DNA of 64,000 nucleotides from Xestospongia bergquistia (GCA_963965975.1 OZ014412.1:1800501-1864500), one strand, 5' to 3'; shown: positions 11,496 through 23,576, counted from the stretch's first letter. Translations and numbers: made by a program. The notes: generated by a model not told the origin, from the sequence alone.

Positions 11496-14400
11496 ATAAG
11501 AGAGAGAGAGGTCTTATACACACGTCATTAATCCTTACCTTTCCAGATAAAGTGATAGTGTTCATTCCTGGTATAACCATTATATCCATGACAACCAGAC
11601 GATAGTTTGATGATATTATGCATTCATCATCTTCGTTAGAAAGATGAGACGATGAGTAATAAACCTGTATTATTAACCAGATATAACTAGATAAACCAGT
11701 ATATTAAACTGGTTTTACTTTGTGTAATTTAGATCCTTCATCTCCTCCAATACGTCGTGATGTTAATAGTTCTTCTTCCTTTGGTCCTGGATCTAATGAG
11801 ATCTCTGTAAAGAAATCTAAAAGGTTCTCTAATTAACTGATGACAAATGAAATATTAATATAATTACCAGTTGCTTCTTCATAAGAGGAAGATTTGTCTG
11901 TTACCATGGAAACAGTCTGGTTCTGAGATATTGGATCAAATATAACAGAAGCCATTGTCAGTCGTATTGCCTATATTGTTTAACACATGTAGTCACATGA
12001 GTGTCACATGATCTTGCCTTAGGACCATGATAATCGAGGGTCATCTTTAATGAGAGGGGTTCTCCCCGATGACATTCTAGACTCTCAAATGTTAGAGTGT
12101 TAAGATAAAATAATGGTTCCCATGACAACAACTTTTGATAATGTGACTTCTCCCCTATGTGTATCAATTGATCCATATAGTGGGCAGGGTCATGGGTGGA
12201 GTTTTCATGTTTGGGTGTGGTGACCAATACAAGAAGAGAATAGACCTCCCTTTGTTAATGATGATGTCATTATAATGTCATTATGAATCATACATACTTA
12301 TCCTCTTGTCGTAGTTTTTGCTGACAGTGAGCTAATATAGAATAAGCTGATGATGAGAGTTGGGGCCAATGTTGAACTGAATGTAGACTAGTAACATCGC
12401 AGAGAAGTTGCTCCGCCTCTCTGACCATTCCCACTTCCCTTAATTAGCATGTTAATGAGTATTAAATTAAATATGTACTTAATTACTTGTGAAATTCAGC
12501 CATTCTAGTACCAATACTAAATGCCATTCGTCTCCTACCAGCATGTTTAAATGCACCAATAACCATCTCACCTAATGACTATAACCCCAAGGGGATAACC
12601 CTGTAATTAGTATACTAATTAATGAGCAATTACCATAAAAGCATTCTTGAATTTCTCTTTAGATTTCAATACATCAGTTAATCTAAGTCCTTGATCATCT
12701 GCTTTAATATCTAGAGATCACATGACAGTCATATGACAATAATGAATGTGGTCATTTACCATCATTTATAGGTATACCAGCACAGATTGTATCAATAATG
12801 GTATCTTTAGGATCACCAGTAATTTGAGAACCAGGTAATAAATGACAGAGTAAGCCAACAGCTCGTAACTAGAGGAAATTGACTGACTATGACTGTCCAA
12901 TCCATCCATCCATCCATTAACCTATCCATCCATCCATTCATCCATCAATCTATCCATCCATTCATCCATCCATCCATCCATCCATCCAATCTTCCATTCA
13001 TTCATTTCCTACCTTTTCCCAGGCATAATGCCACAGTTCAGCTCTTACTAATATTAATGTAGCAGATGATGTTGTTGCTAATATTTCAGGATCTATTTTA
13101 ACCATCATGGATTCTACACACTCAAGACATGACATGTATGCCCAACTATTAAACACACCAGGTGGGAGGAGTAACTGAGTGGGGTCTGTAATAATTTAAT
13201 GATATTCATAGTTAGATGGGTACCTTCAAACAATTAATAATTCTAGCTATACAATGAAGTGTTTGAACACAACAATCGTACACCCCTTCAATTAAACCAC
13301 GCCCACATAATGTATGAATTCGTCGTACAAAGAGGAATGTCCATATATAAAGAATATGTGCTTTACCAGTTAATATATCAGGAAGATACTAGAAGGGAAC
13401 AAGGATACACCTCTCCTCTCTCTCTCTCTCTTGTACCTTCCAAGCGATCTGGGTATCAGCAAGATGAGGGTAGCCCCATTGCTGTATCTCTATATTTTCT
13501 ATCTGAACTAACCACGGTGGTACTATACAAATCATGTGACCATAATGTGAAAATCATGTGATCAACTAACCATTTTTTCTTTGAGACAGTTTAGTCATAG
13601 CAAACTCAAATGCTTCATGAGAGAGAGCATAGAGTAAAGAAGCTTGTAGAGGCTCTCGAATCATTTCATAAGCTATCGCAACAGACAGCTAAGGAAAGAA
13701 GAACCACATATATTTAAATATTATAGATATTTACTTTTCTACAGATAAGATTGTATACTTCTTCAGGAAAGACTGTTTGTATTCTTTTTCCTTTTAATTC
13801 ATTAGCAACAACTGATACATTACTTAGAAAATTATTGAGTGAGAGACGATTCACTTCATTAGTAAAATTAGTAAAAGATTCAACAATTCTGTTCTGATCA
13901 GCAGAAGCCAACCTCAAGTTAATGATGCTATAAATAATACTTTAAAAACAAACCACTCCCATTGACCACACCCACCTGCATTTATTACGGAAATCCTTAT
14001 TTACCAAGTCTTCTACTGGTTCTAATTTACTGGTTTTCATTTTGGGGCGTCGGCTACGTACTTCAGCAGTAACACAATAAACAATTAGTAATTTATCAGA
14101 TCCTTTTATTTTGTTAACATCACTTATCCATTGTTTAATATTAGGACATACCACACTATTATACATACTGGTCTCCTAGTGAGAGAGAATAGGTCAACAG
14201 TTTATTGATCCATCAGTAAGTCAGTCTATCCATCTATTTAATCTATTCATCCATCCATCTGTGTATTCATGTATCCATTCATTCATCCATTTGTCCATCA
14301 ATCCACTTCTTACAGAGCAGTCTGTCCAAAAGGTATGGAGAGTTGGTTCTTGATGTACTAAGTTAAGATATGATGGCTCTTTCTTGTTCTTACAGAAAAT

Positions 14401-14667
14401 TTGAAATTGTAAGAACTCCACTCCATTACAAAATGAGGCAAATGCTGTCTCGTCCCTTTAATCATATGATATAATGTATTATATTATGATATTAATGACT
14501 TACTTGGAGTAACCATCTCTCTGTAATGACTTAAATTTAGTCTGTAATTTCCTCTGCATTACAGGACCAATCAAATCAATATCACCAAAAACTAGTAAAT
14601 TTATATATATACATATATAGTATATTATGATATATAACTCACTAGTTATTACTGGTTTAGGCTCCAT
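9589..14667 (-). CDS. TRAPPC10: TRAPPC10-like trafficking complex subunit, copy 1
   Basis: TRAPPC10 is a subunit of the metazoan TRAPPII complex, which activates Rab GTPases at the Golgi. Multi-exon gene: exon 1 14667-14643 (MEPKPVIT, like the vertebrate MENKPIVT start), exon 2 14591-14504, then exons with LHTFWTDCS, IKQWISDVNKIKGSDKLLIV and LVNKDFRNKC, matching the trypsin-like N-terminal region. A central exon carries LLLPPGVFNSWAYMSCLECV, strikingly like vertebrate VPPGALDCWVFLSCLEVL. The C-terminal exons hold the beta-sandwich region (VESLFPLQPV, YTLHPDSTHWSVTSSKKGVI). The last exon lacks 17 bp present in copies 2 and 3, so the protein ends in a different short peptide (QEVMDNNFK). I saw no internal stop but did not verify every exon. 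Introns hold microsatellites. Confidence 0.82.
11419..11498. repeat. (TG)n microsatellite in TRAPPC10 intron
   Basis: An interrupted tgtgtg tract of about 80 bp in an intron of TRAPPC10 copy 1. The same place in copy 2 holds a long (GA)n instead. Confidence 0.85.
12897..13003. repeat. (CATC)n microsatellite in TRAPPC10 intron
   Basis: ccatccatccat units, partly interrupted, within an intron. A shorter version lies at the equivalent place in copy 2 (about 40855-40890). Confidence 0.8.
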
Positions 14668-14924
14668 TTCATCCTCTATGAGGTGGGGTTTCTTTAAGAG
14701 AGGTGTGGTCTTGTCTCTTCCAGTGTCCTTTTTTGTTGGTCTAAGATAGAATATTCGAAATGATTGTTTAGTAGTTCCTCATAAGTCTAGTTTGTGTTAT
14801 TGTGTCAGCTGTTCTTCATAGACTAACATCTTAGTATACGGAGTTAGTTAGCCTTATGTTGCATAACAAATTTTAGAATATTTCCGTTCACGTCCGTATC
14901 TCATATGATTTATTAATAATTATT

Positions 14925-15020
14925 AATAATTAATCATTAATTTTGTTATGCTAAAAATTAATTGTGTTCAATTGATATTAACATAATCAGGTTATTATTG
15001 TTCATATATTCGTAATCTTC
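14925..15020 (-). pseudogene. Relic of the last exon of a J-type receptor
   Basis: The minus strand reads PDYVNIN then a stop, with flanking bases that match the last ~20 codons and 3' side of receptor J (42945-42990). Homology stops abruptly at about 15015. It sits upstream of TRAPPC10 copy 1, just as J sits upstream of copy 2, and marks the end of a duplicated block. Confidence 0.65.
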
Positions 15021-15066
15021 CACTCCCACTGACCAGACTAATGTTTCTATATTAACAGGTACCTCA

Positions 15067-15871
15067 TTAACCAGGCATATTAACAACATTCTCTAACTGA
15101 GGAGAGAGTGTATAGAAGGAGGTTGGTAGAGGGGAGGGTAAAGGAATGACATTGACAGCTGGCTCAGGTCTGGCATAATTTATACTAGCTGACATTCTCT
15201 ACAACCACATGTACTTATTATTATATCAATGACACATCATGTAGTACAATATATTGTATATTATAAATACATGTATTGTTTAATGTAATATGTAGATTTA
15301 CTCACTTGGTCAGTCAAGAGTTCAGTGTATGCTGAATTTGTCGGGACATTCTCTCAAGGGAAGGTTTGAAGTCTTTCTGGTGTCTGAATGGTTGGAACAC
15401 TTTGAGGCTAAGAAATTTAATCATATAATTTAAATATAATAATAATAATATGTTATATTAAATAATAAAGTAAATAATTACTTTAATTACTATCACAATG
15501 TATAGTGGTAGTAGTGGTAATAGATTAACTACACTTACACTACCAATAACCAAACATCACATGTTGAGTTACTGGAAGAGTGAGTGTAGTGAATCCATTA
15601 CCACCACCACCACTTATAGTCAAACTAATACTGGTATTTACTGGTACATTTAGACTGACAATTGGCACAATGTTAGTAATATTCCAGAGTGTAAAATAAT
15701 TTCCAGCGTAACTGAAAGAACATTCAAACAGCACAATACTACTAACAGGAGTTGAGATGATGGACAAGGTCCTCTAATTGTAGCTCCAGAGTTACTGTAA
15801 ACTGGACTAGTACAGGTTTGTCCATTAGAGAGATAGATAAGAAGAGAACATATAAACACTATTAGATTCAT
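15067..15871 (-). pseudogene. Receptor D: broken Ig exon joined to ITIM-like tail exons
   Basis: The Ig exon at 15871-15540 is nearly identical to receptor I (MNLIVFICSLLIYLSNGQ against MKLIVFICSLVIYLSNGQ). It lacks 7 bp after the CPSSQ codons, which breaks the frame, and homology ends before the F-strand Cys. No FN3 or membrane exons follow. Two tail exons come next: about 15407-15306, containing SAYTELLTDQ and one TGA, and 15198-15067, starting RMSASINYARPEP and ending NMPG-stop. SAYTEL fits the ITIM pattern S-x-Y-x-x-L. As it stands this cannot make a receptor. Confidence 0.75.
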
Positions 15872-16245
15872 TTTGTGGGTGTGATGAGGTTAAATAAAAT
15901 TGTCTCTGTAGAATAAATTATTATGAAATTTTAAGGTAAATCTTATTAACTTTTAAAACCAATTATATATTCAAACCAAAATACAGTGTCTATTTAGGAA
16001 AATTAACAAAAGAACAATATTACAATGTGATATAGTAATGTGATGAATTTTGAATTAGATTACCTTAAGTACTATAATATTATATTTGAAAAAGTCTAAT
16101 CACTTCCACTCTGAGAGGAATACCAAACTAGTAATTGTACTAGTGTTGTATAGTTGCCAAGAATAATACTACATAATCCTCCTTTTCAATAATGTTGTTA
16201 TACCTCCATTAATAAAACTACTTAAACATACAAATGAGAGAGGAG

Positions 16246-16857
16246 GCCACACCGGTTTATAGCCATTTCGTCTAATCCCGTTTCGTCTAATCCCATTTTG
16301 TCTACCATAATGTACAATTGTCCCATTTCGTCTAAAAACTAAATTGATTTCAATGACAGTAATTCAAAGATACCCAATGGTTATATGCCCTAAGAAGTTC
16401 TTTGTAATATATAATCTCCTGCTTCATGCTTTTCCTTAATAGTTTTCAGTCTGTTCTCATGGTTTCTGTACTTTCTTGTTCTTCTTGAAAGCCCTCTTGC
16501 AGCCAGTTGCATTAAACTGACTTCTGTCAAAGCTTGTGTTCTTGTAGTCCACTCCTAAAACTGGGGTTCTTCGATTGAGTATGTACCTATAACCCTGGTG
16601 TATAAGTGATCTAGCTCCTCTTGTTGTTGTAACAAACTCCATTGATTCAATATATTGTATGTATGAAATGGCTCCTCTTAAGTACTCTACCTTTCAAGAT
16701 ATCAAAGCCTTTACACTATTAGTTCTTTGGAATTAGAATTCCAACACCTTTACACTATTAGACACTATTAGACTAAATGGGACAAAAGTCCATTTTGTTA
16801 GACAAAATGGGATTAGACGAAATGGGATTAGACGAAATGGCATGACACCGCCACACC
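16246..16857. mobile_element. MULE-like DNA transposon, 596 bp, with 8-bp target duplication
   Basis: The element spans 16254-16849. Its ends are inverted repeats of about 55 bp built from catttcgtctaatcc units (the left end starts GGTTTATAGCCATTTCG, the right end read in reverse starts GGTGTCATGCCATTTCG). GCCACACC is duplicated on both sides (16246-16253, 16850-16857). The uninterrupted site is present once at about 37267-37274 in the duplicated flank. Inside, the minus strand at 16642-16457 encodes a segment resembling a FLYWCH zinc finger (MEFVTTTRGARSLI, GYRYI), a domain often carried by Mutator-like elements. There is no transposase, so this is a non-autonomous copy. Confidence 0.8.
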
Positions 16858-16876
16858 CATGCAATTTAGCTCCTTT

Positions 16877-16990
16877 CCTTTGATTGCATAAAGACAGCTT
16901 GCACTCAAACTAAATCAGATAAGATCATTGTTTTAATGTATACAATAATATTAATGTCAGCATTACATTGATATATGTCAAAAACTATAT
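16877..16990 (+). pseudogene. PCBD relic 1
   Basis: About 110 bp align with the core of the intact PCBD exon (about 9284-9390: cctttg, ttgcactcaaa, atcagata, ttaat, gtcag, attacattga). Many substitutions, stops and a deletion of the DHHPEW region are visible. It keeps the same position and orientation next to a TRAPPC10 copy as the intact gene does. Confidence 0.7.
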
Positions 16991-17750
16991 ACTCAATTTT
17001 GTCACACAAAAGATTAAAAAAAGTTGATTTGTTTCATTAAAAATTTGATAGGCACTTCATACAAAATTATTTAAAAATGTTGTCCATCACCTCCTGATAT
17101 AACATTTACATAATATCTCTGAGTGTCATCATAACATTGAGCACCTGTCAATTTCACCCACTCACTCTCCTTCACATTATCCACCTCATCAGTACCTTCA
17201 ACTCTTGAAAACCTTTCCAAAGCTAAAGAACAAGATGGTGGCAATAAACTACCAACTTGTTTAGGAGTAGCAGCCACTTTAAATGAAACACTCTCTGCTA
17301 TAAGTAGTGCGTCAATGACACCTTTCTTTGAACTGGTCACTGACCAGTGGGTGGAGTCAGGATGGAGTGTATAATGAAGTTTATCAGGACATTGTTGGGT
17401 GGAGTCTCTAAAATCTTTAGTTTTATTAGAGATTGTATATATTATAAATACAGGTTGTCCCTGTGTAACAGGCTGAAGAGGAAAGAGGGACTCTACACGG
17501 ACCTTTAAATGATAGACTGTCTCCATATTAGATACCATAAAAATATACTCTGCAGTACATGATAGAGTAATGCTGTCCTCCTGAATGGATAGATAGATAG
17601 AACAATGGATTGATAAGTAATGTTATATCAGATACACTGATAGAAATATAGACAATGATATAACAGTTATTACACATTGAAATAATACAGTATGATGTTG
17701 TATATATATATATATATATCAGTAGATTAATACAACACTAATGAACTCCT

Positions 17751-17754
<4 letters not shown>

Positions 17755-17817
<63 letters not shown>
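17755..17817. repeat. (GT)n microsatellite
   Basis: About 60 bp of near-perfect GT in a TRAPPC10 intron. The tract is about 20 bp in copy 1 (10241-10260) and about 30 bp in copy 2 (38153-38182). Confidence 0.9.
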
Positions 17818-17820
<3 letters not shown>

Positions 17821-18084
17821 AATGGAGTACTTGTATAGTACAGTATAAATTTACTTACATATTCAGGATGATAATATATTCTAAAACATCCTGATAACAT
17901 ACTCATTGACTCAATACTTCCTATAAAATAACACATTAATATATTATAATACATACTAACAACAATAGTCTACTTTTATTACGATAACAATAATTATAAA
18001 TTGTTTATTTAATACCTTTTTTGTGTTGCCATAAAAATGAGAATGTATCTCCTGGATAGAACACCTGTTAATATAATAATAACA

Positions 18085-18300
18085 ATATGTACATATACCC
18101 AATATATATCTACAATACATATGTACATATACCCAATACACATGTACATATACCCAATATACATGTACATATACCCAATATATATCTACAATACATATGT
18201 ACATATACCCAATATACATGTACATATACCCAATATACATGTACATATACCCAATATACATGTACATATACCCAATATACATGTACATAAACACAATATA
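18085..18300. repeat. 21-bp minisatellite, about 10 units
   Basis: Unit acatgtacatatacccaata plus one base, head to tail, with a variant block (tatatctacaatac) that itself occurs twice. Copies 1 and 2 of TRAPPC10 hold only 2-3 units at the same intronic place (about 10540-10600 and 38453-38515). Confidence 0.85.
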
Positions 18301-18924
18301 AAAATACATGTTAGAAAATATTTGTACCTTAGGAATGCTGTCATTAAGTGGTATGAGGTTTAGTGATGGTGCCAAGAGGGCATGGCTATCAAGATACAGT
18401 GGTAATGGACAAGAATTGACTGTTAATATTTGTAAGAAAGTACTGTGGGTGTGATCAATAGTCACATGACATAGAGAACATGTCACATGACTTACCTTTC
18501 ACCTGCTGAATATTCATTATGGCTAAAAGTAAATGGTTCGTAAACTATTACTGGTAACCTAGCAACATGAGGAGGATTTAACCAATTACAATGAACCTCA
18601 AGTTCATATTGCCAAGCTGACAAGTACTCAGTGTTGTCATGGTGACGGGGAGTTATGGGTAAAGTTGACTGATTTTGATATTGTGAGGAGAAAGTCATAT
18701 CAAAGGAGAGCATGATGGTACTAGAGGGAGCTACTGATGATAATGTAAGGTTGAGTTGATTAGTAATCACAGGACTCTCATGACCAACTGGTTCTAATTC
18801 TACAGTGGGTGGAGCTACTAGTGCTAGCTTGGCCCTATCATTAATTGTAGTCTCATCACCTGTAGTGATTGTTAGTTGAGACATTATTGTAACTCCAGCT
18901 ATAATACCTTTAGATACCTAATGA

Positions 18925-19168
18925 TTAACCAGGCATATCCTCTAACTGAGGAGAGAGTGTAGTAGAAGGAGAGAGAGGGGAGGGTAAAGGAATGACGTTG
19001 ACAACTGACTCAGGTCTGACATAATTTATATTAGCTGACGTTCTCTACAAAAGAAGTCCACAGTACTCATTGCACATCATGAAGTATGACATATTGTACA
19101 TATTATAAACTCATGTAATGACATTTGAGAATTACTCACTGATCAGTCAAGAGTTCAGTGTATGTAGA
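18925..19168 (-). other. Orphan receptor tail cassette 2 (STYTELLTDQ exon plus NYVRPE exon)
   Basis: Exon at about 19168-19137 encodes TSTYTELLTDQ and ends at a GTGAGT donor. The exon 19044-18925 follows a TTTTGTAG acceptor and encodes RTSANINYVRPES, a Pro/Ser-rich stretch and EDMPG-stop, with no internal stop. S-T-Y-T-E-L fits the ITIM pattern. No ectodomain or membrane exon adjoins it; it is wedged inside the broken TRAPPC10 copy. Confidence 0.6.
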
Positions 19169-19639
19169 AGTTATCGGATCATGTGATTATCATGTGAAAA
19201 TCATATGAATAACTTATAATTCTTTTTCTGAGACAGTCTAGTCATAGCAAACTCAAATGCTTCATGAGAGAGAGTATAAAGTAAAGAAGCTTGTAGAGGC
19301 TCTCGAATCATTTCATAAGCTATCACAACAGACAGCTAAGGAAAGAAGAACCATCTAATATTTAAATATTATAGATATTTACTTTTTTACAGATGAGATT
19401 GTATACTTGTTCAGGAAAGACTGTTTGTATTCTTTTTCCTTTTAATTCATTAGCAACAACTAATACATTACTTAGAAAATTATTGAGTGAGAGACGATTC
19501 ACTTCATTAGCAAAAATAGTAAAAGATTCAACAATTCTGTTCTGATCAGCTGAGGCCAACCTCAAGTTAATGATGCTATAAATAATACTCTTAAAATAAA
19601 CCACTTCCACTGACCACACTATCTTTTTTATATTAACAG

Positions 19640-20030
19640 GTACCTCACTATAACCAGGTATATCAACAACATTTTCTAACTGAGAAGAGGATGTAGTAGG
19701 AGGAGGTAGAGGGGAGGGTAAAGGAATGACATTGACAGCAGGTGTGGCATAATTTGCACCAACTAACGTGCTCTACAAAAGAAGTACTTACTTATTGTAT
19801 CAATCACACATCATGTAGTATGACATATTGTACATATTATAAATACATTGGTCAGTCAAGAGTTCAGTGTATGCTGAAGTTGGGACATTCCTGACATCTC
19901 TACAAAGGATGCACATATATACTTATTGTATCAATGACATATTGTACATTATAAACATATGAATTGTTTAATGTAATACGTAGATTTACTCACTTGGTCA
20001 GTCAAGAGCTCTGTATATAGCGTGAATTTA
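19640..20030 (-). other. Orphan receptor tail cassettes 3 and 4 (YTELLTDQ exons)
   Basis: An exon ending at 19994 encodes FTLYTELLTDQ with a GTGAGT donor. A second at about 19885-19846 encodes NVPTSAYTELLTDQ, but its donor has decayed. A third exon (about 19772-19640) encodes GANYATPAVNVIPLP and DIPGYSEVP and remains open. Together with 15.1-15.4 kb and 18.9-19.2 kb this makes four copies of the YTELL exon and three of its partner exon. The start of receptor E is 100 bp away on the other strand. Confidence 0.55.
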
Positions 20031-20130
20031 ATCATGTAATAATAATAATAATATGTTATATTAGAGAAAAAAATAAATAATTATTTCAGCTGCTGCATAT
20101 ATTTACATATTTTGAATAATTTAATAATTT

Positions 20131-21742
20131 ATGGGCGTTGTCCAACTCGTGGTAACTGCAGTATCAATGATGCTAATACTGTTGTTCTGTTCTCTACTTG
20201 TCTGTCTCTGTAATGGACAAACCTGTACTAGTCCAGTATACAGTAGCTCTGGAGCTACAATTAGAGGACCTTGTCCATCATCGCAAATTATAACTCCAGT
20301 TAGTAGTATGCTGCTTAAATGTTCATTCAGCTATAGTGGGAACTATCTTTCATTTTGGAATATCACTGATATTGGATTTATTTTCGGTGTTAATTCACCA
20401 AATAATAGCAGTATTAATATTACAATAAATAGTAGTAGTAGTAATGGATTCACTACACTTGCACTTCCAGTAAACAAACTACATTCAGTGGATGTTCAAT
20501 GTGGACTGTGTCATGGAATAAACTGTTTTCAAAGTCCATTTCAAGTTACTGTTATATCATTACCAGTACAACTAATATCATTTGGTAAGTAAGTACTATA
20601 ATATATCTCCTTTAATATAGTCACATCTATTGTAGGCCCTCCTCACTTACTAACTCATCAGTTATTGGACAATGCAGTGATATTAAGATGGTCTCCTCCA
20701 TTAATGGACTATGTTCAGTTCCAGTACAATATAACAGTAGTTAACTCTGATAATATATCAGTAATGTTCACTACAGTAACTAACTCAACTAACATAACTC
20801 TACATAAAGATAATATATCATATATTGAATGTAGTCAGTTTCAATGGAGCGTATCTGCTGGTACACAATATGGTTATAGTGAACTAGCTATTGCTGAAGA
20901 TAACTTTATAATAATATCAGGTAATATTAAGATTATGTTGTAATAGCTTTATTTCCTTGTTTCAATACAGCCCCAGATATCACTGATGAAATAATTGTTT
21001 CTATTATCTCTGAAATATTATCACTCAATTTCAGTGTATGTTACTTCAATATATTACTTTATTAAAAGTAGATTATTATAAACCACTATAGGTAACAGTA
21101 TCTTGTAATGAAGATCCATTAAATTATACATATCATCTCATACAAGAGGATTATTATAGGAGACAACTCAACAACACTCCAATATTAACTCCTAACATTG
21201 ATACTGTAACAAATAATACAGTCTATAATATGAGTGTTAATATACAGTCAGTTATTGATAATACTACATGGTATATAGCTATTGAAGTGATCAACTCTGT
21301 TGGAAGAGATAGAACAGAATTTACTAACTTGACTGAATTCTTAAGTAAGTAATAATTTATTTCATTTAATGATTTGCTAATAATCTCTATTGTATCAGAT
21401 AATACTTCTGGGAATATTTTACCAACATCATCAATAACCACAAATATCAGTAAAAAGTTATATATTTATAAACATTATTATTATTATTTCTTTCCTTAGA
21501 TATTCCTACTTCATTTATTATTACAGTTTCTCCTTCTCTGCTCACTTCATCTATTACTAATACAAGTATGTTCCTTTCATGTATAATATAATATATGTAT
21601 AATTACTTGTTCTTTAGAGTTGTTAGATTTTATTGATGTTCAAGTAGTTGCTGTTGTTATCATCCTCATAATAATACCGATAGTAGCAAAAGTTCTTGTT
21701 TGTTTTTGCTTCTTACGCTATATGAGTATGAGTAGAATATGA
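20131..21742 (+). CDS. Receptor E: Ig-FN3-FN3 single-pass membrane receptor
   Basis: Seven exons close in frame: 20131-20584, 20636-20920, 20971-21035, 21092-21344, 21399-21449, 21500-21565 and 21618-21742 (432 aa). The first Met gives a long signal region; the internal MMLILLFCSLL at about 20167 is an equally good start. The Ig domain has LKCSFSY, FWNI and DVQCGLC, followed by two FN3 modules (LRWSPP; DPLNYTYHL ... NSVGRDR), two Thr/Ser-rich stalk exons and a membrane helix (VVAVVIILIIIPIVAKVLV). The tail of about ten residues (RYMSMSRI) has no signalling motif. The Ig domain is almost identical to receptor H, though the membrane exon is not. All exon joins are phase 1 except the 65/253 pair. 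Confidence 0.85.
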
Positions 21743-22719
21743 CAACAGCAGTATTGAGGTAAGTATTCATATAATTATATTATGTGAAAGAATTGATAAC
21801 ATTATGATCATATACCAGTATGGTAGCTTAAACTCTGGTATTATAACTAGATATTACAATGTGTGTTATCACTTAATGTATAGTCTTAAGGATACATCAT
21901 GATGTTAGACTTTATGATAGATTATATATGTGTACATTGATGATAATGTCTATTTTTCTATAATAGGTTCCTAATCCAAGTCTATAGTACTTGATGCTGT
22001 TAGCAGTCTCACTATACATATTCACAGTAGCTTAAATGTATGTATGCATGTATAGTTTAAACTTTTATTGAGATGTTTTCAATTTTTATGTAATGGTAAA
22101 GGCACAACAAGTAGTCATAAATGTGGTAAACGATGTAATCAACGTGTCTAGTCATTTCATTTTAGATAGTTATATAATATAATATAATGAAATATTTGTG
22201 TTGATTTCTCAGTTATGTTAACATTATTATAGTAAATCCTCTATTTATACTTTGTGTCCTTTGTCTTGTAATTGTTGTCTGTTGTTTTTGTTAAAAAAAA
22301 TCGTTTCTAATTTATTAATAATTACAGATAATATTATTTTAATAATTACCAATAATTAATTATGAGTGTTTTGCAATATTCATTATACATATTGTATTAG
22401 ACAATACCCTAAGAAGCAAAGATAAAGGAATTATTATAATATATGTACATGTATATACATAATATATACATGTACATATACCAGATGATCCCTTAGGTAG
22501 TATTACTTGTATAATGTATATTCCTTTACTTTGTTTAATGTATAAATGCTACTTTTATACTGGCTACTAGGAATTGACATTTCCTCTTGTGGATGTCACA
22601 TCACAGACAGACATAATTTGAATGTACAACATTAATAGCAGGAATTGGGACTATACAAAATTACTAAAATGTAATTATTAGTATCACAAACATTTATGTC
22701 ACTTTCAAAAATGACATTT
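21743..22719. other. Convergent intergenic stretch between receptors E and F
   Basis: Holds the 3' regions of two convergent genes. No gene is seen, only palindromic ATATGTACATGT-type repeats near 22440-22480. Confidence 0.45.
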
Positions 22720-23022
22720 TCAATTTCTCATCTTCTTAGCATTTTTCACTGTAGTAATGGTAAGTGTAGTAAAGGTTTCTGTGGTAGTGTCTAAATAAAC
22801 AGAACTATACATTAATGTATTAGTAATACATGTTATTACTATGTAATATAATGTTATAAGTATATTACTCCTAACAACAAGTATTATGTTAACAATAACT
22901 CAAAGTACCTTTTAATTTATATGTATACCATCTCTTCTTAAAGTACATAATACATAATACACATAACAAGATACCAGTGATCAGTACTAGTCCAAGAACT
23001 CCACCTACTACTGCTATTATAA

Positions 23023-23515
23023 TGATCACCTGAATGGTCATAATAGGATCAGTAGTAGGTATAGGTTGAGTACCTAATAGACAATGTAACTATCACATGT
23101 CCAGCGTTACATACTATTACATAGTATTACATACATTACGTAGTATTACATACATTACATATGTTTTACATACATATGTAATAGTATTACTACTATGTAC
23201 AAGAGAGGATGTTTGTGATGTTACTACAACGTGACTGATCATGAAATGAGAATGAAGTATGAAGTGATGTAGTAATAGTAACTGTGAAAAGCGGTCATTA
23301 TATAACACTTCAATAATAATAATACTGTCCTGACATATAGAGAAAGTTAGTTAGTCCAAAACCACATCCATATATAATGATAAGTATACAGCATTGATTA
23401 ATAATAATTAGTTTTAGTTACATGTTACATGTTGTGACATACAATGAACTCATATAATATATGACCATATATGGATATATTATATGTCATCAATGTACTA
23501 CATATAATGTTCAAA
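23023..23515. repeat. ~485-bp duplicated block, copy 1
   Basis: Nearly identical to 26486-26970 (runs of more than 200 bp with no visible difference). It covers the beginning of receptor F's membrane exon and the adjoining intron, including a possible Ser/Thr-rich stalk exon. Confidence 0.85.
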
Positions 23516-23539
23516 ATGTAAATTAACAATAATAATAAT

Positions 23540-23576
<37 letters not shown>

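Larger units (their letters stand above)
17071..19612 (-). pseudogene. TRAPPC10 copy 3: mosaic with central exons deleted
   Basis: The 3' exons at about 18884-17071 are intact and closest to copy 2 (same SGGDGQHF ending). After about 18,900 the homology stops. Two receptor tail exons intervene (18925-19168). Two TRAPPC10 exons then resume at about 19340-19220 (ASLLYALSHEAFEFAM-like) and 19590-19385 (RLASADQNRIVESF). All exons equivalent to about 11.2-13.5 kb of copy 1, and the first exons including the start codon, are missing. It cannot encode a complete TRAPPC10. Confidence 0.8.

Noticed and set aside
18085-18300. Possible CRISPR-like array of short direct repeats
   Set aside because: The repeats are contiguous with no unique spacers, and the genome is eukaryotic.
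18037-18486. Long open frames rich in YPIHVHI or IGYMYMY across the 18.1-18.3 kb region
   Set aside because: They are translations of the 21-bp minisatellite in a TRAPPC10 intron. The period is a multiple of three, so frames stay open by chance.
23117-23308. A 63-aa minus-strand frame present identically at 26575-26766
   Set aside because: The identity is explained by the 485-bp duplication. The frame crosses a likely intron and has no family match, so it was not called as a gene.
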